The position numbers and the translations under genes are program-made. This document shows positions 10,478 to 20,875 of a stretch of DNA of 64,000 bases, piece by piece. The notes beneath the pieces were generated by a model. The model saw only the letters and a program-made list of their open reading frames with translations. It did no database searches and was not told the DNA's origin. The stretch's first letter is position 1, and every line of letters starts with the position of its first letter. Origin of the DNA: Archegozetes longisetosus (lineage: Eukaryota > Arthropoda > Arachnida > Sarcoptiformes > Trhypochthoniidae); the NCBI GenBank assembly GCA_018873245.2, contig JAEMBT020000003.1, positions 11,749,843 to 11,813,842 of the forward strand, read 5' to 3'.

Positions 10478-12377
10478 ATGTCAATAATTAACATTTGGCG
10501 AGAATTATTATCAGAAAGAATTATCTTAAATAACAGTTCGTGTCGTATATTATGTCGAAATTTATCCAAAGATTCAAAAAAGTCCACAAACTTCGAATTA
10601 ATGATAAAAAATGAGAAAAGAAACGCTAAAAAATACTTAATAATTGAAGACAAATGTCAGATATTATCGAAATTAAATGTCGAAAATGTTTCGCGACTAT
10701 TGGACACAAGAATCGATGGAATATTGAAATGGAGTTTTAATAAGCATAACTGTTGTTTAGTTGAAGTAAATGATGAAAACTTTTTTATGCGTCGAAATAT
10801 TAGACAAACCTTTGGTTTAAGGAATAAGTCGTTTGCAAACAATACGCGAATGATTTCTATTAATGAATTGCCTAGAAATTTTCTGATCAATTCTGGTCAC
10901 AATAATAAAAGAAAGAGCAGTGAACACATTCAAAAGTTGAGTTCGCGAAAAAATGAATTGATTTTGTTGAACGTCAAAGAATTGAAGTGTTTATATAAGA
11001 CAAACGAAGATTTTCTCAGCTTTTTGTTAAGGGATAAAGAGTTGAATGAATTGGCAATTAAGTTAAGATTTTTTATTATTTTACAATTAGAAAGATTTAT
11101 ATGTAATGGACTCTTTAGAAATTTTCGTATTTTGCCGTTTGGTTCCTCGATCGCAGGTTTGTATCAATTTTTTAATAAAATTACAAAGTTATCATATGAT
11201 AAAAGCTATTTAATTGAATATTTTCTATTTTTTTCAAACACATACACCTCTTTAGAGAGTTTAAACTATGTTAAAATTAATTTATTTATGAATATTTGAA
11301 AAAGTCATTTGATTTGCTCTAAAGATATTGGAGTTTCTCAAAATTTAGGCTTATCTTCAATAATGACCTGGTGCTTATAAATACTGAATGAGTTGCAACC
11401 TCTTCCTAATCAGATATAGTTTAAAAGTATGTTCTTTTTCAGGGTTCGGAACTCCTAATAGTGATTTAGATCTAGTTCTTATACCACCGCAGAATATGGT
11501 TTTGAAATCAGACTCTTGTACTCGACGTGAGGATAGACTCGAATTAAAAGCAAACCTAAGCATAATCGCAGACTTGTTGCAATATTCAATACCAAACTTT
11601 TCTCATTTCTCACGTATACTAAAGGCTAGAATACCCATTATTAAGTTTTGGTTTGATTTGGCGCCAATCGACATCGACTTATCAATAGAATTATCTCAAA
11701 ATTCTGTTCATAACGGAGTTATTATGTCTTCATTTCTATCTCATTGCCATCAATTGCATCCGTGTGTCAGAGATTTAATATTACTTATAAAAATTTGGGC
11801 CAAACAACACGGTATCTCAAACAATCAATAATTGTTTAATTAAATTATGAAAATTTATTCATTTTTCATAATTAAAGGTATACTAAAACCTTATAACTGG
11901 TCAACAAGTCTCGTATTTCCTGGTTTTACATCATTTCAGTTGACATCACTTGCTATTTATTTTCTTCAAAAACAAGGAATAGTTCCGCCGATGGCTGTCT
12001 ATATGAAAGAATTTCAGCACAAAAATGAACATTTAGACAAACAAATTAATACAGTCGACTTGTTACGTGATTTCTTTAATTTTGTGCTCAATTTCAAATA
12101 TAATTCAGAGGGCATTTCAATATTGAATGCGACAACTATTGCGAAACGAGACTCTTCTCCTATTTATATCGAAAATCCCTTTGAGTCTGATTTAAATGTG
12201 TGCAAAAATATTATTGAACATGAATTTGAAAAGTTCATGACCTTTGTTAAATTGTCTTCGAGTGTTATGAGTAGTGAAAATTTTGCTCTAGCCGATATTT
12301 TTGATGCCAATTCAAGTAAAAACATAGTCACAGAATCGATAGGACTTAAAGTTGAAGACTTGTTCAATGCTTTATAA
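10478..12377 (+). CDS. Mitochondrial poly(A) polymerase-like protein, copy 2
   Basis: Three exons, 10478-11156, 11443-11811 and 11878-12377, with the same phase-1 splice positions as copy 1, give 515 residues. The catalytic signature reads FGSSIAGFGTPNSDLDL, with DLD at 234-236 and the third Asp in IDID (about 302-305), so all three carboxylates are kept. The palm-to-PAP-domain segment (HPCVRDLILLIKIWAKQHG, then FTSFQLTSLAIYFLQKQ) matches copy 1. The N-terminal region also aligns, sharing the motifs AKKYL, LNVENV and HNCCL. Intron 2 is only 66 bp. The two genes are clearly a tandem duplication. They differ at most positions outside motifs, so the duplication is not recent. Activity of both copies is likely from motif retention. 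Functional division between them is unknown. Confidence 0.85.
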
Positions 12378-12616
12378 TTTAATATTTAGTTAGTACATAT
12401 ATTTTATAATTCAAGTTTTGAAAAAAATTAAAGTAATATAGATAAAAAATTATTGGAACTTTAGATTAAGTGAGTTATAACTTTTTAAAACAGGAACAAT
12501 ATTTCAACCTTTAAATTTTTGAATAAAATATGCTTCTGTTGACTATGAAATTAGAGTCGTGACTATAATTACTCTTGACATTTGTTGAAAAACTTTGGTT
12601 TTGCTTAGATCACATT

Positions 12617-13580
12617 TTACGACAATTTAAGACAGAGAACTTCATAATGAGAGTAACGATGTTCCCCACCACCAAATGGTATGTATAAGACTTGATGAGA
12701 CGGATGTACTTTTCCAATCGTCAGTGAATTCAAATGATTAGCTCTTCCGATATAAAGAACTTCTCCGTTGGATTGCTTTCCACCTTGAATTGCATCAAAT
12801 GGAACGGAGCCATGAGACGATGGAATCCATTTGAGTTCGCATTTTTTCCCAGGATTAGTCAACACCTAGTTTTATGAAACATAACAGTAAGGTCATTAAT
12901 AAGAATATCGATTCTTGACTGGTAGTAATGACTTTGACCTCAAACTTCTGGTGACAGAATTCTTTTCCATCCCAACAGACACAACAGCATTGACGCGATG
13001 GAAGTATTTTGCCAACAATCAAGTGACCGCTCTGAAAAGCTCGTCCCACATACATTGACTCCCCATTTATATCATAGCCACCAACCACTGCTTCAGGTTC
13101 GAGATCATCTGTGCCGTTCATTTGAGTCCATTTGAGAACATTGTCAGCATTGCCCTTAGCTAAAGCAAATAACAAATTGAATCAAAAACTGAGCTAAATC
13201 TCAATTCGTGTCTGATTACACTGATTGAATTCGCAAGTTTCCAAATGTTTGCGAAGAAGCCCTAAATCCATGACATGATCACATCCTTTATCTGCAAAAT
13301 CACACCTGATTTTTAATCTATCGATTAAGTTTCGGAATCTTTTTGTTGATTCAACGAATGGCAGAGAATACGAAAAGATAGGTCTCAAATTATTTCTACA
13401 TTGAGGACACGAGTCACTATAGCTATTAAACCAGTCATTGATGCAGTCGAAGCAGAAGGTGTGACCACAAATCGTATCGACTGGTCTCCTAAAGATTGCT
13501 AAACATATCGAACACAACATTTCGTTCTTTTCAGATTGAGTTAAGTGAACAAAACGGGACAAATCGTAGCCAGACATCAT
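12617..13580 (-). CDS. RING finger (NRDP1-like) fused to a DM9 repeat module
   Basis: Three minus-strand exons, 13580-13220, 13159-12939 and 12865-12617, give 276 residues. The introns (60 and 73 bp) have GT-AG ends and compatible phases (1, then 0). Residues 1-120 are NRDP1/RNF41-like: GYDLSRF, then a C3HC4 RING (CSIC...CGHTFC..C...CPQC, about 23-63) and a second Cys/His cluster (CDFADKGC...HLETC). Residues 121-276 are a DM9 domain with two repeats, marked by KWTQMNG, YVGRAFQSGHLIVGKILPS, and KWIPSSHG, YIGRANHLNSLTIGKVHPS. DM9 proteins in other animals include mannose-binding lectins. RING domains recruit E2 enzymes for ubiquitination. Upstream in-frame codons to 13628 probably belong to a 5' UTR intron ending TTTTTTGACAG, so 13580 was chosen. 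Two separate genes remain possible. Confidence 0.65.
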
Positions 13581-13959
13581 TGAAACTGTCAAAAAATAGT
13601 AAGTAGATAACAAATAAACCCTATCCACAAATATACTCTACTCATTCAATTATTAGCCCATTTAAAACTTGTTATTAAATTCAAGTTTAGATAGAATTCA
13701 ATTTAATTGAAACTCACTTTATTAACCGATTGCAAGTCAACTCATATCAAAATAAACTCTCAGTTATAGTCATATGATTGACACAATTGACTGAAGTTTC
13801 ATCAATAATTAGACATGAAATTTATTAAATAAATTGTAAACAGTTTTATTAAATGAGTTAATAATTGAGAGGAAACTAATAATTAGAAAAGCAAAGCTCA
13901 AGTTTGCTGAGTAAGTTACAATTTATAATTGAGTGCTTGAGCTAATCACTAGTGATGTA

Positions 13960-14165
13960 TAGCTTAAGACTAAGAATAAGACTAAGCAAAATAAGACATA
14001 TTAAAATCGTTTGGCTTAAGACTAAGACTAAGTCAGACAAATGAATTTTGGATTATCAAATTAAGACTAAGATTAAGACAAATGAAATTTCTTTCTATAA
14101 AATTAAGACTAAGATAAGAGAAATATATTTATAAGAGTAAGACTAAGACTAAGACTAAGACAAAG
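13960..14165. repeat. Irregular (AAGACT)n tract 1
   Basis: Clusters of AAGACTAAGACTAAG interrupted by AT-rich spacers that themselves resemble one another (a Gac/Caa plus AAATTTT phrase). It is a hexamer minisatellite with higher-order structure rather than a pure microsatellite. Confidence 0.75.
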
Positions 14166-14414
14166 TGAGAAGTTTAGATACAAATATGGTCATTTAATCC
14201 ATTAGAAATGATTCATTTTTTGAAGTTTTCAATTATAAAACCATTTGTAAATCACTAGAAAAACAATTGCACTCCTATTGCAATACATTTTAATAGTGAA
14301 TGTCTTTGCGCTTAGTTTTGTTTTGTTAGTCTATTGATCATTTTATGAAACATATTAGATAATCAAAAATTTCAAAATGTTATAATAGATGCTATAAAGA
14401 GATAACTAGCACAA

Positions 14415-14580
14415 GTAGTAAGACTAAGGCTAAGACTAAGACTAAGCAAAACGAAAATTTTTGACTATAAGACTAAGACTAAGATAAGCTAAACTAAAAT
14501 TTTGGCATTAAGACTAAGACTAAGATAAGAGAAATGAAATTTTTGACTATAAGACTAAGACTAAGACAAGAGAAATTAAA
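14415..14580. repeat. Irregular (AAGACT)n tract 2
   Basis: Second block of the same hexamer, with repeated phrases of the form AAGACTAAGACTAAGATAAG separated by GAAATTTTTGACTAT-like spacers. It lies 250 bases from tract 1, and both blocks have the same orientation. Confidence 0.75.
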
Positions 14581-15038
14581 AATCTCTAAGCTATACAACA
14601 CTACTAATCACGTAACAAAAATATACTATTTTCATCTATTTGTTACTATCAGAGGGCGACATCAGTTCATTAAAGTTTACAGTTGAACTCTAACATTTTT
14701 AGTCGTAGAAAGTTAAGACGAATAACTCAGTTCAATAAGAATTTAGGTTTTGAATCAAACCAAATTTCTAAACATTTGACCAATATATCTATAACTGAAG
14801 TCAACTTGAAATCTTACTCGAGTTTCAAATAAATGTAATACACAGTAATTGATGTCAAAAGTAGACTAATCTGACAGAACAAATACATTTGAAAACTACT
14901 TAGAAATGTCGAACAACAAAAAGCATTCTTACCTCATGTCGAATAACTAATTAGTTAATACATATTTAATATATAAATCATATATAACATTAATAACTGG
15001 TCTAATTAACAATATTTAAGATTTGATAATCAATTTGT

Positions 15039-16363
15039 TTATCGATAGTGTTGTATAGATTGCAAAATAGCGAAACACTGTTCCAAAGACATGACCATCG
15101 CGTGAGACGTGGCTTTCATTAGAAGTAACTCTTCGTCATTATAAGTGAAATCTTCGATAGCATTCACTAAATCTCTCTGATTTCTCTGCGTCTGTAATAA
15201 GACATCGCGTACGGCTTCCAGTGACGCACAACTATTACTCTTTGGGACAGGTTTCGGCGAAGATATCGACGACGATGTGGAAGACAGCGATGAAGTGCTT
15301 CCAAGAGGCGGATGTTGTGCAGCGATCCTATTCTCGTGATTGAGTGCCACTTGCCTTAGTTTATTGACCCAAAACTGTCTTTCTTTAGCATCACTTGCTT
15401 TCAATTTATAGACTTCACCACAGGCAGCACTCACTATAAAAGTTTGTGAATCTTCTTCTGATGGAGATATGACACAACCAGCCAGATATACGCATCCGCG
15501 CGGGTGTGACTTCTTCTTCTCATCTAACTTGAGGTTCAAGTAATAATAATAATTTCAATATTGATTACAACTATACGTTCGAGTAGTAAGTTTAATAGAA
15601 ACTCGCACCACAGTCTTAAATACAACAACTTTTAGACAATTATAAAATAAATCAATTATTGATTATCACTGAGTAAGAGGTTTGAAAAGTTTAATAAAAG
15701 CTAGATCTAGTCTCAATACCATATGATATTCAAGCGTTCCTCTATTAGGATTGATGACAAACCATCTGTATTGCCATCCCTTCATTACATTTGTATATTT
15801 ACTCAATTGGCCCTCAATTAGTTTGGTCTGAATCGCCAACTCTTGGGCTTCGAATTGCTGTCAAGAATAAAAGAATAAATTAAACCAGTTTAATAAGTTA
15901 GAGAAACGCCAATCAATAAAAACTGATAAAATGCAGAAAACTTAAAATGAAAACTAGAAGAAAATCAAAAATAATTATTAATAAGTGTCTGTAACGTGCA
16001 AACCATTGCTTCTTTGGCTGCCATAAAACATTGTTCGCAAATTGAGCTGATTCGAGCTGAATTATAAAATAAAGTTTCGTCCATTTTATTCATGGTTCAA
16101 TTGAACTCTTAATCAATTTGTTTGTTTAAGAAATCAATTTTTCAGTTCGACATTATATATAATCATAACAAAAGCCATCAATTCAATGATATCTTAATCT
16201 AAATAATGATAAATATAATGATAAACAAGTCTTAACTCACTTTTGCTCTCATCATAACTGATAGTAAGTGTTTTGCCTCTTCAGGAGTTAACTGATTATC
16301 AGTTAATGTTTTATTTGAAGTACTATTACTATTATTACTGATTGTTGAATGAGTTGCTGACAT
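15039..16363 (-). CDS. PH-domain protein of the ORP10/ORP11 type, lacking a sterol-binding domain
   Basis: Proposed minus-strand exons are 16363-16241, 15857-15720 and 15527-15039, all phase 0, giving 249 residues. Exon 1 ([11 protein letters not shown]...) ends at a strong GTGAGT donor. Exons 2 and 3 build a PH domain (about 54-145): [44 protein letters not shown]-like [19 protein letters not shown]. These match the OSBPL10/11 PH domain closely. After it come a Ser-rich linker and a helical segment ([20 protein letters not shown]) that also exists in ORP11. The frame then stops, and no donor site or ligand-binding (ORD) exon follows toward 13.6 kb. Full ORPs carry that lipid-transfer domain, so this protein could only bind membranes or partners. 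A further possible exon at about 16097-16008 ([20 protein letters not shown]...) is phase-compatible as an alternative first exon. Confidence 0.65.
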
Positions 16364-16625
16364 ATCTTAATACAATTAAATAGTAATAGTTTAAAACATA
16401 ATGTTAGTAAACAATGTATCGCATAATTGTTTACTACAGAAATTCAATTTGTTTTCTGTTTCCATAGAAAGTGTTTTCATTTAGTGCTATTTTTCAAAAG
16501 CGCGTAAAACAAAACTTTTGGTAAAGTTTTTGTCACATGTTTTCGGGCGAAAGAGTTTTGAATAACTTTTTATAGGTATTTTTTAGAAATTTTTGAACTA
16601 CATTTGTTAAAGCGACTAAATAATA

Positions 16626-17326
16626 AGGATATATGACTAAAAACTTGCACAAAATTCAAAATGCTATAACTTTTTTGTTACTAAACACAATTTAAAGAGT
16701 AATAAATGTATGTATTTATATGTATTTATATGTATTTATATGTATTTATATGTATTTATATGTATTTATATGTATTGAAAGAGCATTAAATAAACTCAAA
16801 TTTAGTTGAACATAAAGTTTGGTTCATTATCTGCCATTTTTCGAACATTAGTCTTCACTTTGCTCATGAGGTCAATTATGACTTCTGGAAATTTTGATTA
16901 ATTTGAATGAAAAACAGACAAAAAAGAAAGCCATTGACTGTTTACGCACCTTATTCAAATGGCATTTATATGAAAACCGACTTATACTTAAATCGAGTAA
17001 CGTACCCCAAACATTTCCCAATTACCACCAATCGAGAAGTTTTGGAGTCGCCTTAAGCCTAAAGTTTATAAAAATAATGACTGGAAAGCCAAAAATATTG
17101 ATCACTTGAAGACTCGCATTAGACAAAATTTGCGCGAAATTTTGTCCAGAGGTCATTATTGACTTCATTAAGAAAGTGAAGACGAATGTTCGAAAGGCGA
17201 TAGTTAATGGACCAAACTTTATGTTTATTTAAAGCTCTTTCAATTCATATATCACTCTTTAAATTGTATTTAGTAATAAAAAAATTATAGCATTTTGAAT
17301 TTTGTGCAAATTTTTAGTCATGTCCT
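16626..17326 (+). mobile_element. Degenerate Tc1/mariner element with long terminal inverted repeats
   Basis: Left arm from 16626 (AGGATATATGACTAAAAAC...) and right arm ending 17326 are inverted copies of each other for roughly 230 bases, and TA dinucleotides flank both ends. The core (about 16890-17140, plus strand) keeps the C-terminal part of a Tc1/mariner transposase. It includes QLPPIEKFWSRLKPKVY and WKAKNIDHLKTRIRQNL, i.e. the PIE/W block and following helix. The rest of the transposase is gone, so the copy cannot be autonomous. The left arm alone contains a decamer tandem repeat. Confidence 0.75.
16706..16770. repeat. Decamer tandem repeat TGTATTTATA
   Basis: About six and a half head-to-tail copies inside the left inverted repeat of the mariner-like element. 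The right arm has no counterpart, so the array expanded after insertion. Confidence 0.85.
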
Positions 17327-17926
17327 TAACTTGATTTAATGACAGGACCAAAGGTCATTCAAATACAATTTAATTAAAGTTAATGCTATATTTAATTGAC
17401 TACAATTAAGTACACATTTCGAGCCATAAGTTGACTAAAATGAATTTCATGATCACAATAGCTATATCTGTTATCATTTGAGAGAAAAAATATAAAATCT
17501 CAGAGTGTGACAGAAAACTTAGTTCACGCTTTTGAAAGAATAAGTTTTAATCATAGTCTAAAGTGGTATAATTTTATTTATTGCAAATCTTTATACTTAA
17601 TTAACATTTAATGAAATTGAAGATTTTTCCACTTCGATATACCACTTAACTAAATCTTTTTTCTGTTGAGAGTCAATTTTTACCCATAATTATAGAACTT
17701 AGAAACTTATTTTGAAATATTAATTTATAGAAAAATTCTAAACTCAACTGAACTAAAGTTCAAATTAGATTAAACTTTTATTCGTTTAAAACTTTAAACC
17801 CTAGCCGCGTGTTTAATGGATAGGTTTGTTACAGGCGTTCAAGAGATAAGATCCTTTAAAAATGACGGATTAACTGAGTTTTAAAAAATGTGGACAAAGT
17901 TTTCTGTCACGCATTATATATAATCA

Positions 17927-18930
17927 GTATACATATCAAGCATAGAAGTCGAAATGTACTCCTTGCCTGACTTTTGAAACCAAAATGGCATATAAAAATT
18001 AAAAGATAAGATTAAACCGAAAACTAATATTTAGTCATATAGCCCTTTCTCAGAACGAACGGATGTGTAGGGAAGCTTTGAAAAACTGAATCAGAGTCTC
18101 AATTACTACTGAGATTGAATACTGTTTGATGTACTAGTTTGTAATTATTGAGTGAACATTTTTTCTATTCAATTTGGTGTGCAATAAACAAAAGATCTAC
18201 TTACTGAATAATTCGTTAAACATCATATATTTCTTTAAACGATATAAAGACTTATAGTATTAATAAATATTTTCAACTCTGATATAAAATGATGAAAGAG
18301 TTCTGTTAACAGTTATTCGGTTAGCTTTACGATGAGTGAAATGCTCAAATAGTTTAACAATTAATTTCCATATGAAAGTGTTTGTGAAAGAGGGAGAGAT
18401 TGGTATAAAACGTACTATAATATAGTGTAATATCAAAAGGCTCTAACATTTAAGTGAATGTTTATTCATAAAGTTATATACTTAACTTATAAGTTATTAC
18501 ATATTGTCTTACTTTTTAGTACAATTGAATTTATTTGTCTTTTCTATTATTTTTATCGAACAATTGTTGTACTAAAAGTGAAAAATGGTTGCACGAACTA
18601 TTGTCTAGGCCATATATTATGCCATAATATTTAGAATTTTCTATTTCAGGAACATATTCAAGAATCTTATAGATATCCAAAAGTTTCTCACAAAAACGTT
18701 TATTCAAAGTGTTTTAAAAAATGGTTTTGTGTGTGGTTAGTATTTAATCTGTAAATAGTTGAAACTCTGATTCAGTTTTTCAAAGCTTTCTCACACATCC
18801 GTTTGTTCTGAGAAATGACTAAATATTAAATATTAGTTTTCGGTCTAATCTTATCTTTTAATTTTGATGTGCCTTTTTGGTTTCAAGTCAGGCAAAGAGT
18901 ACATTTCGACTTCTATGCTTAATATATACC
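17927..18930. repeat. Fold-back element with ~170-bp inverted arms
   Basis: The segment 17927-18110 (AAGCATAGAAGTCGAAATGT, GAACGGATGTGTAGGGAAGC, AAACTGAATCAGAG) recurs in inverted orientation at about 18757-18930. Arms are about 170-180 bases with few mismatches, and about 650 AT-rich bases lie between them. No coding remnant is seen, so this is probably a non-autonomous DNA transposon (MITE or Foldback type). Confidence 0.7.
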
Positions 18931-19021
18931 TAAAACCAAGTAATTATAGACAAGTAAATGTTAGGATAAGTCATTGAAGTTGATCAAAATGAGTAAAATT
19001 AACAGAAAGCTCAGTTTGAAC

Positions 19022-20875
19022 TCATGGACATTTACACTTGGGACACTCTCCAGGAGTGACCGCATATATATAACACGGATCATTGCACTCCAATTCAGGA
19101 CATGGTCTCTCGCAAGAACACGCCTGACATCCGTTCGCATCAATAATTGTCGTGCAATTAAATCCGGCGCATGAAAGACCTCCTGGAATAAAAGGCGGAC
19201 ATTTTTGTTGTTCGTTGGCTTGTTGAGCTGGTCTTAAGTATTCTGGTGCAATTTTCTCCTTCACTGGACGTGTCAGTTCTGACGGGCGTATTGGTCGTAA
19301 CCAACGCGTCAAATTTGATGTAGCTTGTTGTAATGCCGGACGCACTAATTCTGATGGACGTATAGGTTGTATCGGTTTTAATGGTTGTGATGGAAGAGTT
19401 TGAGCTTTCAACCAGCTTGAGGAAGAGTTTACACTCTTTTGAATGCAAGTGAATTCTGGTGGTATAAGACACGTGCATTCGGTCCGAACTCTATCAACGT
19501 CCAACTTTTGGCCAATTCTGTATTGTTGACCATCAAACGAACAGTGCAACGGTTTTGGCGGCGCTTTATTCAAAAACAAACAAAAGTTCAATGAAGCGCA
19601 TGTAACAAATTTTGTGATTTTCATAAAACTTCTAAGTTATTAAAAGACGATTTCTCAGTCTTTAAACTGTTACTTTACTGATACGATAAAACATTTAGTT
19701 CATCGATATCTTATATTTTACTACAATCTCTATATTCTATGAAATAGCCCAATACTTACGACAATGGTAGTCAACTGGACAACAAACCCCTTCATGATAG
19801 ATAGGAATACATCCCTCTTTAGACTTTGCATTAAATTCAAAATCACAAACTGTTTTCCTACAGGCACTGCTACTAAGAGGACTGCTTTGGTTCCAATCCT
19901 CGCTACAAATGCATACGATACAAGGATCTTCTTTGGGATATATGTGTTCTCCTAACTTGTACTCCTTGCCACCGTATGAGCATTTTCTCATTGTTGCCAA
20001 CTCTTCATCTGAAGGACATTCTCGACGTGAAGAACAACATTGACCGAATTCATAAACATTATAACAATTATCTGGTGGAAGACTAAAGTCTCCAAAGCAT
20101 TCGACATTAGCGCATGTGATCTTTGGGTTTGAAATGTTATATCTATCAATGTTTCGATCACAAAAACAAGCTGCTTTGCAAGGATCATCAACTGGCACTT
20201 TTTCGTCGAACTTGTAAACATGTCCCTTATATTCACAACCTATCAATCGATGAATAAGTTGTTGATGAAAAAATTTTAGAAAACTCTTTATTAAAGTTTC
20301 TATTGGTCTTTGAGGTTAGTATCAGGTTTAATAAACAAATATTTTAGATACAGACCAGTTGGCGAAGTTTCAACCAGCTTTTCCGGACAATCAAAATATT
20401 TAGGGCACAGCTTTTCGCAAATAATCTCTCCCTCAACTGGTTTGCATCCCTTCGCGTAATAGTGTTTCAAATATTTTTCTTTTTCCAAACATTTGACACA
20501 CTCTGGATGTTCGAACACGAGAGTACTTGCTAAGCGAGAATTCGGTTTCGAAGGTTTCGTGTAATTCGAAGTTTTATTAGCAGTTGGTTTAATATCGAGT
20601 GTACCAAATTCTGGACCTTTAATATCTAGCGTGCCAACTCTCAAAACATTATCAGTAGGCGGTAGTCTTTGTGTTTCCGGATAACTTTCTTTATAATCTC
20701 GTGGACCTTTGGGACGATCTTTAAAACAAATGAATTGACAATTTTTATGGATTTTATCAAATCGTTCATTTGCTTGATCTAAATTCTAATTTTGTTGCCT
20801 TTACTCACTAATTTGTTGTCCAAACGAAACTGAAATTGAAATAATACAAATAATTGAGTGATATTTCAAATTCAT
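19022..20875 (-). CDS. Cysteine-rich secreted protein with VWC-type repeats, paralog A
   Basis: Four minus-strand exons, 20875-20809, 20718-20356, 20239-19760 and 19563-19022, all phase 1, give 483 residues. Exon 1 is a signal peptide (MNLKYHSIICIISISVSFG). Exon 2 has a basic Pro-rich stretch and a Cys module (HPECVKC...HYYAKGCKP...CEKLCPKYFDCP). Exon 3 holds two von Willebrand C-like units (GCEYKGHVYKFDEKV... and CSYGGKEYKLGEHIYPKED...), ending CCPVDYHC. Exon 4 starts a third unit (HCSFDGQQY...PPEFTC) that is cut short and replaced by a Pro-rich repeat (PIRPSELVRP, PIRPSELTRP). It then ends in an antistasin-like module (CPPFIPGG...GCQACSC...CPKCKCP). VWC proteins bind BMP-type ligands or matrix; the role here is unknown. 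A paralog sits at 40.0-42.1 kb. Confidence 0.85.

Larger units (their letters stand above)
13581..15038. other. Intergenic with AAGACT-type simple repeats
   Basis: No gene seen. The middle holds two irregular hexamer-repeat tracts, listed separately. The right end lies downstream of the PH-domain gene stop and shows no further exon of that gene. Confidence 0.5.
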
